This document shows, piece after piece, positions 8,221 through 15,969 of a stretch of 39,669 nucleotides of DNA (the stretch's first letter is position 1; the number at the start of each line of letters is the position of its first letter). A model generated the notes under the pieces. The model saw only the letters and a program-made list of their open reading frames with translations. It searched no databases and was not told the origin of the DNA. This DNA comes from JAEUUM01 sp038326165 (GTDB lineage: Bacteria; Bacteroidota; Bacteroidia; Chitinophagales; Saprospiraceae). Location of the stretch: NCBI GenBank assembly GCA_038326165.1, contig JBBQJT010000034.1, positions 1 to 39,669 of the forward strand, read 5' to 3'. The position numbers were made by a program, and so were the translations under genes.

Positions 8221-8898
8221 TTACTTAATTTTTTGTTTGAGATATCGATAACCCTTTACTTTATCGCAATCTACTCCCATCATTTGGCATTGTTGCGACA
8301 GTGGATAGAGCCCAATTGCTCTGCGCAAACTATCAACTTTTTTTATTTCTGCTATTGGCCATATGTGGAGTTCGGTAGTTGCTACTTTGGTTTTACTGTT
8401 TATGGCAATGGTGTCGTATTTCATTTGGGTACCATACTTTTGAGCAATTCCCGAAAACATTTTTACACGATCTTCCAACATCGCTGCCTCCATTAATTTT
8501 ATGTCACCATTTTTAGCCGCTTGCCACATCAGATCTACATATTCTGATTGCCTCTTCGGATTGTGCATTACAATCATTGCAGCAATTCCTTGCAATGTAT
8601 CGCCAACCAATGATTTTCCTGGATAACCTACTTTATTGAATATCAATTCCAACTGATCCATGTTGATGCTGTCTACCAGTTTTTGCTTGGCCCATAAATC
8701 AGCTTCTTCTTTTGTCCTGATACCATTGTTTTGCGCTCTGAGGGTGCTTGCTCTTAATCTATACAACTTATCAGTTCTGGCCATATCGGAAAGCATTGCC
8801 TTCAACTTGGGAGAATCAAGAACCAGGTCTTCCTTAACTGGCGGATTTTGCTGACAAGCCATCAGCAGTAAAAAAAACAGATAAAATAAATGTCTCAT
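8221..8898 (-). CDS. DUF6624-like lipoprotein
   Basis: This 225-aa protein has a short lipoprotein signal (LFFLLLMAC, lipidation at Cys15). The middle shows features of the DUF6624 family: DSINMDQLELIFNKVGYPGKSLVG, then a helical stretch rich in Met and Ala, and LEDRVKMFSGIAQKYGTQ. The family has no assigned activity that I know of. Its ATG overlaps the stop of the upstream 72-aa gene as ATGA, so translation is probably coupled. It is the last gene of a three-gene operon headed by an ECF sigma factor, which suggests it belongs to, or responds with, that regulatory unit. This link is inference from position. Confidence 0.75.
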   Translation of the reverse strand: MRHLFYLFFLLLMACQQNPPVKEDLVLDSPKLKAMLSDMARTDKLYRLRASTLRAQNNGIRTKEEADLWAKQKLVDSINMDQLELIFNKVGYPGKSLVGDTLQGIAAMIVMHNPKRQSEYVDLMWQAAKNGDIKLMEAAMLEDRVKMFSGIAQKYGTQMKYDTIAINSKTKVATTELHIWPIAEIKKVDSLRRAIGLYPLSQQCQMMGVDCDKVKGYRYLKQKIK

Positions 8899-9113
8899 TC
8901 ACCAAATACATGTCTGCGAATCAAACTTTCCAAAGTGCTTGGAATTTCACGTCTGCTAAGCTCATTTTTTAAAATATTGCTCACATCCGCTGGCTTTTGA
9001 GGATTGATATAATTTGGGGGATTGATATTAGTTGGCGTATTTCCATGGTGCTCGTCCATTGAAATAAATTTAGAATTAATCCCCTCCTGGTTCTGAGGTA
9101 ATTTGCTCTTCAT
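8895..9113 (-). CDS. 72-aa protein between sigma factor and lipoprotein; possible degenerate anti-sigma factor
   Basis: No family is recognised with certainty. The N-terminal half is polar and Asn/Pro-rich (HHGNTPTNINPPNYINPQKP). The C-terminal 25 residues are a predicted amphipathic helix (ILKNELSRREIPSTLESLIRR). ATGA overlaps join it at both ends, to the ECF sigma gene upstream and the lipoprotein gene downstream. In many Bacteroidota the gene after an ECF sigma factor encodes a small zf-HC2 anti-sigma protein of similar length, ending in a basic helix with a Pro in the same place. This one has no Cys residue and so lacks the zinc motif. No membrane segment is visible. The anti-sigma role is inference. 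Confidence 0.6.
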   Translation of the reverse strand: MKSKLPQNQEGINSKFISMDEHHGNTPTNINPPNYINPQKPADVSNILKNELSRREIPSTLESLIRRHVFGE

Positions 9114-9688
9114 GTTTTATATTTTGGTTCGATTCCTTGTGTTATTGCGTATTTTTTTAATTTTCCTTTCAACTTGACCCTTGCTCTGTGCAATCTTGAA
9201 CGCACCGTGCCAATGGGAACATTCAATATTTGGGACATTTCCTCGTAGCTAAAATCCTCAAGATCACTTAATAAAATAAGAGATCTTTCATCGTTGGACA
9301 GGCTTTCAAGTGCTCTTGTTATTTCATCACCAAGTTCATTTGAGGTGACTTGACCGATAGGAGCTGTAAATTGCTCTGCCTCAAAATCATCCTCTTCATC
9401 TGTACTTCCACCTTGCTCAATACCCGTCAACGGTGTATCGCGCCAACGCTTTTTTCTTCGATATTCATTGATAAAACAGTTGCGAAGTATCGTAAACATC
9501 CAAGCCTTTATATTTGACCCTGTTTTGAAGTCTTGTTCATTCTTGAGTACACGCAGATATGTATCTTGAACAAGATCAGCTGCCAAGGTTTCATCGTTGG
9601 TAAGATAGTAGGCATAATTATGCAATGCCTCAAGTTGGCGCAAAATTTCTGTCCTAAAGTCCACCAATACCGTATCGGTTTCTATCAA
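9110..9688 (-). CDS. ECF-type RNA polymerase sigma factor
   Basis: This 192-aa protein has the two ECF regions. Sigma-2 (about 15-85) includes LTNDETLAADLVQDTYLRVL and AWMFTILRNCFINEYRRKKR. Sigma-4 (about 128-178) includes LSNDERSLILLSDLEDFSYEEM, then VPIGTVRSRLHRARVKLK. The acidic linker (TDEEDDFEAEQF) between them is usual. The frame has no ATG near its start; TTG 9688 is the best start, with an in-frame stop at 9713-9715 upstream. The gene overlaps the next one by ATGA. It redirects RNA polymerase to a set of promoters that cannot be told from here. No membrane anti-sigma gene is adjacent. Confidence 0.9.
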   Translation of the reverse strand: MIETDTVLVDFRTEILRQLEALHNYAYYLTNDETLAADLVQDTYLRVLKNEQDFKTGSNIKAWMFTILRNCFINEYRRKKRWRDTPLTGIEQGGSTDEEDDFEAEQFTAPIGQVTSNELGDEITRALESLSNDERSLILLSDLEDFSYEEMSQILNVPIGTVRSRLHRARVKLKGKLKKYAITQGIEPKYKT

Positions 9689-9728
9689 AATTTCTAGTTT
9701 AAAGACCCAAATTTAAACCCATTTCATG

Positions 9729-10376
9729 TCAAAACCAATTCCTCATCTGTGCCTGTTCTACTAACCAAACAATCGGAGTCTTGATTTTGTCGCCTGTAAG
9801 GGTATCACAAATGAAAAAATTTACATAAAACTTTAAATTTTCTTCCATAGATTCTTCAATAATCTTTAATCGCCGTTCACTTTCTACTTGATTCGAATGT
9901 TGATGAAATGCCCTCCATGCATAAAATGCCTCATCATGCAATTTTACCAAATTGACAATATGACGCTCACAATAATCACGCGTCATATACTTGGCTGCAA
10001 TATTTCCATGGTGTCGGGACCAGTCACGAGGCATGGATCGGTCCTCTTCATACTTGAAGGTATCATGAATAAGCGCAACCAACCGAAGTTCTGCGTTCAA
10101 GCTTTGGTCAGCCAAAGCATCGATATTGCGGTACACTTCATTGATGTGAAATGCCACAGTTCCTTCGGGGTGCCCATATCGGGGAGTTCCCCACAATAAA
10201 CCTTTGATTATTTCAGGACGAGACAACCACTCTGCTTCAAGTTCGCTTCTCGGATCGAGCAAGCCATACAATCCACAATGTTCAAGCAACAAGGTCTCAT
10301 GCATGTATGAAACTTTTTCCGGAATAGCCGTGAAATATTGATCTAAAGTATCTGATATTTGCTGTGTCAATGGCAT
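9729..10376 (-). CDS. HD-domain protein, probable metal-dependent phosphohydrolase
   Basis: This 215-aa soluble protein shows an HD-superfamily arrangement: His77 (VAFHINEVY), His104-Asp105 (ALIHDTFKYEE) and His122/His123 (SRHHGNIAAKY), which together would bind one or two metal ions. The family hydrolyses nucleotides or other phosphate esters; the substrate is not evident here. The gene lies 40 bp upstream of the sigma-factor gene on the same strand and could be co-transcribed with it. It is divergent from the HtrA gene across a 116-bp gap that contains a small palindrome, CTTGT-TAAAT-ACAAG (10386-10400). Confidence 0.65.
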   Translation of the reverse strand: MPLTQQISDTLDQYFTAIPEKVSYMHETLLLEHCGLYGLLDPRSELEAEWLSRPEIIKGLLWGTPRYGHPEGTVAFHINEVYRNIDALADQSLNAELRLVALIHDTFKYEEDRSMPRDWSRHHGNIAAKYMTRDYCERHIVNLVKLHDEAFYAWRAFHQHSNQVESERRLKIIEESMEENLKFYVNFFICDTLTGDKIKTPIVWLVEQAQMRNWF

Positions 10377-10492
10377 GAAAAAAAGCTTGTTAAATACAAG
10401 TTAAAATGAAGGTTTTGGTGCGTGCATATCATCAACCAAGTCGTTAACTTAGTGTTTATTTTTAATTTTCAAAGCTTAAAATTACACAAACT

Positions 10493-11635
10493 ATGTTAAA
10501 AGGAGCAATAGCTAATATCACTGCAGGAATTACAGGCGGAATTTTAGTCCTAGCAGGAAGTCATTTCATGCAAAAAAAATCAACCGAATCCATAAATCAC
10601 TCTCCCTTGGTTAGTCAAGTGGCATTCAGAAATGAAAGCGCAGAGCCATTTAATTTTGTACTTGCAGCTGAAAAAACAATGCCCACAGTTGTACACATAC
10701 GCGCCAAGGAAAGTCAACAAAAATCCATGACCAGACAAAGGCAATATACCAGTCCTTTTGGTGAAGATTTCTTTTGGGGCATTCCTTCCAGACCTCAACA
10801 GCAAGAAGTTACTGGCTCGGGAGTGATCTATTCGGACGATGGATATATTGTAACCAATAACCACGTGGTTGATTTTGCAGACTACATTGAAGTAACCTTG
10901 CACGATGACCGCAAATACAAGGCAAGATTGGTTGGGTCTGATCCTAAATCTGATCTAGCAGTGCTTAAAATTGATGAGGTGAATCTTTCAGCTGCAGTGT
11001 TGGGCAACAGCGATGACGCAAGAGTTGGTGACTGGGTTTTGGCAGTTGGCAATCCTTTTAATTTGAATAGTACCGTCACAGCAGGTATCATTTCAGCCAA
11101 ACATCGCAATATAGACATCATTCCAGGCAAAGACGCCTTGGAAGCTTTTATCCAAACAGATGCCGCAGTAAATCCTGGAAACAGTGGTGGGGCCTTGGTG
11201 GACGTGAATGGCAAACTTATCGGTATCAACTCTGCCATAGCATCGCCTACTGGCACCTATGCTGGTTATAGTTTCGCAATTCCTGTTAATCTGATGCGCA
11301 GAATTGCCGATGACTTGATCCAATATGGAACTTTCAAGAAAGGAGCCCTCGGCATAACCGCAATGGATGTTGATGCTGAGCTCGCCAAGGAACTCAAGCT
11401 AAAAGTTAACTATGGGGTCTTGGTACAAGAACTTGTATTGGGTGGATCTGCAGCAAGTTCTGGTCTGAAAGAAAATGATGTGATTTTGGCTATTGAAGGC
11501 AAGAAAATCAAACAATTTAATGATATACGAGAAAATATTGCGCTTGCCAAAATAGGACAAGTTATCAATGTCACGGTAAATCGAAATGGTTCGGTAAGAA
11601 TAATCCCTGTTAAATTGAAACCTGCAGAGAGCTAG
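10493..11635 (+). CDS. Do/DegS-type serine protease with one PDZ domain (HtrA family)
   Basis: This 380-aa protein has an N-terminal hydrophobic segment (about 5-24) that would be a membrane anchor or signal. The trypsin-like domain has the triad His124 (TNNHVV), Asp154 (SDLAVLKI) and Ser231 (NPGNSGGAL). A single PDZ domain occupies about 285-375 (KGALGITAMDVDAELAKEL, GLKENDVILAIEGKKI). One PDZ domain plus an N-terminal anchor resembles DegS more than the two-PDZ DegP/DegQ, but many Bacteroidota HtrA proteins look like this. It acts in the periplasm on unfolded or regulatory proteins. The gene is monocistronic, with a terminator directly after it. Confidence 0.9.
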   Translation: MLKGAIANITAGITGGILVLAGSHFMQKKSTESINHSPLVSQVAFRNESAEPFNFVLAAEKTMPTVVHIRAKESQQKSMTRQRQYTSPFGEDFFWGIPSRPQQQEVTGSGVIYSDDGYIVTNNHVVDFADYIEVTLHDDRKYKARLVGSDPKSDLAVLKIDEVNLSAAVLGNSDDARVGDWVLAVGNPFNLNSTVTAGIISAKHRNIDIIPGKDALEAFIQTDAAVNPGNSGGALVDVNGKLIGINSAIASPTGTYAGYSFAIPVNLMRRIADDLIQYGTFKKGALGITAMDVDAELAKELKLKVNYGVLVQELVLGGSAASSGLKENDVILAIEGKKIKQFNDIRENIALAKIGQVINVTVNRNGSVRIIPVKLKPAES

Positions 11636-11667
11636 AAATAACATTGTCGCAGTTTTATTTATAAAGC

Positions 11668-11709
11668 AAAAAGCAGTCTTGTCATTTTCTGGCATGACTG
11701 CTTTTTTTT
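11668..11709. terminator. Bidirectional terminator between htrA-like gene and gltX
   Basis: AAAAAGCAGTC (11668-11678) pairs with GACTGCTTTTT (11696-11706), followed by a T-run to 11709. On the opposite strand the A-run supplies the T-tract. It sits between two converging genes and serves both. Confidence 0.85.
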
Positions 11710-11731
11710 AGCCGAAATATAGCTCGGGATC

Positions 11732-13231
11732 CTATTGTTTTCTCCAGCACGAACTCAAACGCTCGATAGTTTTGGTCTTTTCATGAAATAACATCATTTC
11801 AAATATGCCTGGACCCTGTGTGGTACCAGCTATTCCCAGCCTAATCAATGGCATCAAGTCGCCAGGTTTTATTTGTTGTTCCAGCATCCAGTTTTTCACA
11901 TCGTTTTCAAGTTCGGTTGGAATTTTAGGCCAATTGTGGTTGTGGATAAATTCAAGAAAATCTTCTGCTATTTGCTTTGACTCCGGCTTCCATTTTTTGT
12001 CCAATTGCTCCTGATCTAATGGGTATTCATCACCAAACAAATAGGGTGCTGTAACATACAAATCCTTGAGTGTAGTCATCCTTGGTTTCATCATTTCACA
12101 AATAGATGTAAGTGAATCTGCTGAAATATCCTGAAATTTGGAAGGCAAAAATGGTCGAACCCTAAGTGCAAGTTCTTTATCACCCAGGTGTTGGATATAA
12201 AATTGGTTGAACCATTTGGCTTTATCGTAATCGAATCTGGCTCCGCTTTTGTGCACATGATCAAGGCTAAAGTTATCAACCAGTTCTGCCAATGTAAATA
12301 ATTCTTGATCATTGCCCAGATTCCAACCTAACAAGGAAAGAAAATTAATAACTGCTTCTGGCAAAAATCCAGCTTCTCTAAAACCTTCAAAATAATCCTC
12401 TGCACCCAGCTTCCCCCAGCTCAGTGGAAATACCGGAATTCCAAATTTTGCACCATCCCGTTTACTCAATTTGCCATTGCCATTTGGCTTAAGGATCAAA
12501 GGAAGATGATTGAAAGTCGGCATCTGCTCAAGCCATCCAAATGCAGTGTACAACAATACATGATGTGCAGTACTTGGCAACCATTCTTCGCCGCGAATTA
12601 CATGTGTTATTTTCATCAAGTAATCATCCACCACATTGGCTAAGTGATAAGTTGGCATACCATCACTTTTTAACATCACTTTATCATCCAATTGCTCCGA
12701 ATCAAATGTAACAGTTCCTCTAATGGCATCATGAAAACTAATTTTGTGTCCCGCGTCAACTTTCAAACGGATGACAACATTCTCGGCTTTTTCAAGCATT
12801 TCTTTGGTAACCGCTTGATTACAAGTAAGGCTGTTTTTCATGTGCATTCTAGTCTTGCTGTTGTACATGAAATTCGGGTCAGAAGACCTAGCAGCTTCTA
12901 AATCATTTGCAGTATCAAATGCGTAGTAGGCATGTCCACTTTCCATTAATTTAATGGCAAACTCTGAATAAATAGCTTTTCTTTCTGATTGCCTATAAGG
13001 TCCATATTCGCCACCAATGTCGGGGCCTTCCATGGGTACCAAACCGCACCAGTTCAATGCCTCTGTTATATATTGCTCAGCTCCTGCCACAAAACGGGTT
13101 TGATCGGTATCTTCAATCCTTAGAATAAAGCTTCCTCCATTTTTCTTTGCTAATAAATAATTGTACAAAGCAGTTCGTATTCCTCCAATATGCAGGGCAC
13201 CAGTCGGGCTGGGTGCAAATCTTACTCTCAT
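11732..13231 (-). CDS. gltX: Glutamate--tRNA ligase
   Basis: This 499-aa class I aminoacyl-tRNA synthetase charges tRNA with glutamate for translation. The ATP-binding HIGH motif appears as ALHIGG (from His14) after RFAPSPTG. The KMSKS motif appears as KLSKR (254-258). The segment RIEDTDQTR is characteristic of GlxRS enzymes. The C-terminal third is the helical anticodon-binding domain. The length is normal. The absence of the glutaminyl-specific N- and C-terminal beta-barrels, together with HIGG, supports GltX rather than GlnS. A TACCTTTG box lies upstream on the same strand. Confidence 0.96.
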   Translation of the reverse strand: MRVRFAPSPTGALHIGGIRTALYNYLLAKKNGGSFILRIEDTDQTRFVAGAEQYITEALNWCGLVPMEGPDIGGEYGPYRQSERKAIYSEFAIKLMESGHAYYAFDTANDLEAARSSDPNFMYNSKTRMHMKNSLTCNQAVTKEMLEKAENVVIRLKVDAGHKISFHDAIRGTVTFDSEQLDDKVMLKSDGMPTYHLANVVDDYLMKITHVIRGEEWLPSTAHHVLLYTAFGWLEQMPTFNHLPLILKPNGNGKLSKRDGAKFGIPVFPLSWGKLGAEDYFEGFREAGFLPEAVINFLSLLGWNLGNDQELFTLAELVDNFSLDHVHKSGARFDYDKAKWFNQFYIQHLGDKELALRVRPFLPSKFQDISADSLTSICEMMKPRMTTLKDLYVTAPYLFGDEYPLDQEQLDKKWKPESKQIAEDFLEFIHNHNWPKIPTELENDVKNWMLEQQIKPGDLMPLIRLGIAGTTQGPGIFEMMLFHEKTKTIERLSSCWRKQ

Positions 13232-13292
13232 AAAAATAATTATATCAAGCAGCGAATCTATTCACTCATTCGTTAGAAAATCAATAACAGCT

Positions 13293-13300
13293 CAAAGGTA
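13293..13300 (-). promoter_or_regulatory. Candidate -7 box of gltX (TACCTTTG)
   Basis: An exact TAnnTTTG match reads on the minus strand, about 60 nt before the gltX start. No clear TTG is found at the -33 position, so this rests on the -7 box alone. Confidence 0.45.
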
Positions 13301-13336
13301 GCACTTATCGCAGTCTAATGAGCTTGAAATTGCTAT

Positions 13337-13993
13337 ATGTATTTAGTTAAAACGCCAAGTTTAGTCTCTCAATTGCTTCCACAATATCTATGGAAGGGTG
13401 ATAAACGCAACAAAACAATATACTTAACATTTGACGATGGACCTATCCCAGAAGTTACACCTTGGGTATTGGATCAACTGGAACTTTACAATGCCAAAGC
13501 AACGTTTTTCTGTGTTGGAGACAATGTCCGAAAACACCCTGATATCTATGGTTCAGTAATAGGGCGAGGACACATTGTAGGAAATCACACCTTCAATCAC
13601 CTCAATGGTTGGGAGAATACTGATGATCAATATTTAAAAAATATCGAGAGAACATCAATTTTTGTTAAAAGTGATCTTTTTAGGCCTCCACACGGTAAAA
13701 TTTCAAGAAGTCAAACACGATCTATCAAGGATAATTATACCATAGTGATGTGGGACATTTTAATTGGGGATTTCGATCATCAATTAAGCAAGGAAGATTG
13801 TCTTGAAAAGGCATTAAGGAAAACTGAGGCTGGTTCTATTGTGGTATTTCACGACAGTATCAAGTCTTGGTCCAAAATGAGCTTTGTATTGCCCAAAATG
13901 CTTGAACATTTTAGCAATTTAGGATATAAGTTTGAAAGTTTACACGAGTGGAGTAAGCTTCAACCTGAGAGCAGGATGGCATTGACCGCCTGA
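13337..13993 (+). CDS. Polysaccharide deacetylase (NodB/CE4 domain)
   Basis: This 218-aa protein is almost entirely a NodB homology domain. Motif 1 is TFDDGP (31-36) with catalytic Asp33 and metal ligand Asp34. Motif 2 is GNHTFNH with metal ligands His84 and His88. Motif 3 is FRPPHGK, motif 4 includes MWDILIGDFD, and motif 5 is IVVFHDS. CE4 enzymes remove N-acetyl groups from peptidoglycan, chitin-like or exported polysaccharides. No signal peptide is visible, which is common in Bacteroidota members. The start, ATG 13337, is divergent from gltX. A terminator follows 25 bp after the stop. Confidence 0.9.
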   Translation: MYLVKTPSLVSQLLPQYLWKGDKRNKTIYLTFDDGPIPEVTPWVLDQLELYNAKATFFCVGDNVRKHPDIYGSVIGRGHIVGNHTFNHLNGWENTDDQYLKNIERTSIFVKSDLFRPPHGKISRSQTRSIKDNYTIVMWDILIGDFDHQLSKEDCLEKALRKTEAGSIVVFHDSIKSWSKMSFVLPKMLEHFSNLGYKFESLHEWSKLQPESRMALTA

Positions 13994-14017
13994 TTAGTAT
14001 GAAAAAACACCTATAAA

Positions 14018-14049
14018 AAAGGCTTAACACGTTAAAATGTTAAGCCTTT
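14018..14049. terminator. Bidirectional terminator
   Basis: A perfect 11-bp stem, AAAGGCTTAAC (14018-14028) with GTTAAGCCTTT (14039-14049), with T-rich sequence after it on the plus strand and an A-run before it. It lies between the converging deacetylase and YceI genes. Confidence 0.8.
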
Positions 14050-14072
14050 AGATTTTTATTAATTCTTTTAGC

Positions 14073-14834
14073 TTATTGAGCCTTTTTATTAGCCTGAACA
14101 GTCAACATGATACTTATTTCATCATTGACAAAAGCATCTTTAATTTTACCACTTATTTTATCTTGGTCATAGTTTACACCCCAATCTGTTCTTTTGATAT
14201 TGAACATTGCAGAAGTAACGCTGATATAATCTGAATTGATAACGATGTTAGCGGGAAAAGTAATCGTCCTAGTAATTCCTTTTATAGTCAGGTTACCAGT
14301 AATGGTGTGCGTCAATCGAACTGCGGCCAAAACTCCTCTACTTTTTGTAGGGTCAAATTTATCAACACTGACCAATTCAAAGCTTGCTGTAGGATATTTA
14401 TTGACATCAAAAAAATCTTCTCCTTTTAGGTGAGACTCTAACTTTGCTTTGTCAGGATCTTCCATCTGGGTTACCATCAATGTTTTCATGTCAATTGATA
14501 CATTTCCAGAAACCAAGTTCCCGTTCTTGTAGCCAAACCTACCTGTAGAGCCTTTAATGATACCAACGTGAGAAGATCCAGTAGTTTTACTACCTATCCA
14601 ATCTACATTTACTTTTGCTACCGTGAACAACAATGCATCATCAGGAGTTGGTGCAACAGGAAGCGCACTTGGAGTTGAAGCTGCTTTAGGCATAGCCAAG
14701 GATTGCTCAGCAGTTGCCTGGTTTGTGGCAACAGTATCGGATAAAGCGGTAGAATCATCCGTGGCTACAGACTTGTCTGATTTACAAGATGCTAGAGCCA
14801 GTAGTCCAAATAAAAATACAATGAAGTACTTCAT
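14073..14834 (-). CDS. YceI-family lipoprotein
   Basis: This 253-aa protein begins with a lipoprotein signal (FLFGLLALASC, Cys17), then a Thr/Ala/Pro-rich linker to about residue 65. The YceI domain follows: VDWIGSKTTGSSHVG, then FDVNKYPTASFEL, then ITGNLTIKGITRTITFP. YceI domains form a lipocalin-like barrel, and characterised members bind isoprenoid chains. The ligand here is unknown. The gene lies 60 bp downstream of the MerR/cobalamin regulator on the same strand, without an intervening terminator, so the two are probably one transcript. Confidence 0.88.
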   Translation of the reverse strand: MKYFIVFLFGLLALASCKSDKSVATDDSTALSDTVATNQATAEQSLAMPKAASTPSALPVAPTPDDALLFTVAKVNVDWIGSKTTGSSHVGIIKGSTGRFGYKNGNLVSGNVSIDMKTLMVTQMEDPDKAKLESHLKGEDFFDVNKYPTASFELVSVDKFDPTKSRGVLAAVRLTHTITGNLTIKGITRTITFPANIVINSDYISVTSAMFNIKRTDWGVNYDQDKISGKIKDAFVNDEISIMLTVQANKKAQ

Positions 14835-14894
14835 AATAATGTTTTGAATTTTAGTATTGGAGGTTATAAGGAAAAAAAGAGAAAATGTTTCACT

Positions 14895-15806
14895 CTAGAC
14901 CCTCATTCTGCTATTAATATTGGATTTCTGTCCAACAGAATTGATAAAATCTATTGTAGCAGGTAAGGTATTAAGGACTTCAATCCTATTTGTAGATTGT
15001 ATTCCCTGAACTGCTATTTGATATCCAGATAATAACAAAGTGGTATTAGGACAAGATTTTTCTAGTTCATTGATGTACACCTGAATGGGTTTTTTGATGT
15101 AAGCTTCTGAGATCATTGTAAATACATAGTCAGGCTTGTGTGCTCTAACTGTAAAACCCACATCGTTGATTGAAATATTTTGCCCTAGATAAATGACTTG
15201 GAATGATCTGACTCTCAGCAAATAATACATAAAAAGCAAACTCAATTCATGCATTTCTCCCTCTGGTAGGTAGAGCAAGAATTTTTTGTTATCCTGATTG
15301 TTGGGTTTCATTTTATCAATAGCGCCAATGATTTTCTGACGAATCAGATTGCTGATGAAATTTTCATGCGCTCCATTGATGGATCCAGTTAACCACAACA
15401 AATACAATTTGTCCAAGAATGGAAAAATCGTTTGAAGCATCATTTGTTCAAAACCAATAGCGTCAGTGCGTGCATCAATGATATTAAAAAACCTTTGTTC
15501 ATCCATATCAATCATTGCGATAGTCAATGCATCTGATTGTGAAGTCTGGGGATCTATTTCATTCAGATTCTGGACAACTTCCTGAATTTCTTCCATGGGC
15601 ATCTTCGCAATGTGAGATATTTTATACCCATTCCTGTTCAAAAGTGCGATGTTCAATAGTTTCCTTAACTGTTCATCATCATAAAATCGTATATTGGTAT
15701 TTGTGCGATTGGGCACAATGAGTTCGTATCGTTGTTCCCAAATACGCAATGTATGGGCTTTTATCCCAGTTAACTTCTCAAGATCTTTTATGGCATATAC
15801 GCCCAT
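14895..15806 (-). CDS. MerR-family regulator with cobalamin-binding domain (CarH/LitR-like)
   Basis: This 303-aa protein has a MerR winged-helix domain (residues 3-70: AIKDLEKLTGIKAHTLRIWE). A helical bundle (about 95-165) and a Rossmann-like B12-binding domain (about 175-295) follow. The upper-axial B12 motif reads E184-M-H186-E-L-S, where His186 could be the cobalt ligand, but the usual Gly at the end is Ser. The adenosyl-capping motif W-x9-E-H of light-sensing CarH is W138-x9-E148-N149, with His replaced by Asn. The residue after Trp is Leu, where the Thermus protein has the His that binds cobalt after light. It may therefore bind a cobalamin without the standard photochemistry. No carotenoid gene is in the window; YceI is the immediate downstream partner. 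Confidence 0.85.
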   Translation of the reverse strand: MGVYAIKDLEKLTGIKAHTLRIWEQRYELIVPNRTNTNIRFYDDEQLRKLLNIALLNRNGYKISHIAKMPMEEIQEVVQNLNEIDPQTSQSDALTIAMIDMDEQRFFNIIDARTDAIGFEQMMLQTIFPFLDKLYLLWLTGSINGAHENFISNLIRQKIIGAIDKMKPNNQDNKKFLLYLPEGEMHELSLLFMYYLLRVRSFQVIYLGQNISINDVGFTVRAHKPDYVFTMISEAYIKKPIQVYINELEKSCPNTTLLLSGYQIAVQGIQSTNRIEVLNTLPATIDFINSVGQKSNINSRMRV

Positions 15807-15969
15807 AAATGGTGAGTGTGAATTAATTTGTAAAAACCATTAAACACCAACAATTAAAATATGTTCTAAACCTTGTAAATAAAATTTGCTTTTGTTAGGC
15901 ACAATTTCAAGTGAGGTTAACAAGTAATTGCGAATTGAAGTAACTTTGGAGTTGTATTGATTAAAATTT
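15807..15969. promoter_or_regulatory. Divergent regulatory region, MerR gene and T9SS protein gene
   Basis: This 163-bp gap is shared by the MerR gene (minus) and a large surface-protein gene (plus). TAACTTTG (15941-15948) is an exact TAnnTTTG box for the plus strand, about 22 nt before ATG 15970. A GTTAAC palindrome in AGGTTAACAAG (about 15914-15924) lies near its -33 position and could be an operator. Neither site can be proved from sequence. Confidence 0.4.

Noticed and set aside
8895..9113. Canonical zinc-binding anti-sigma factor
   Set aside because: There is no cysteine and no HxxxCxxC motif, so a standard zf-HC2 assignment is not supportable; only a degenerate version is proposed.
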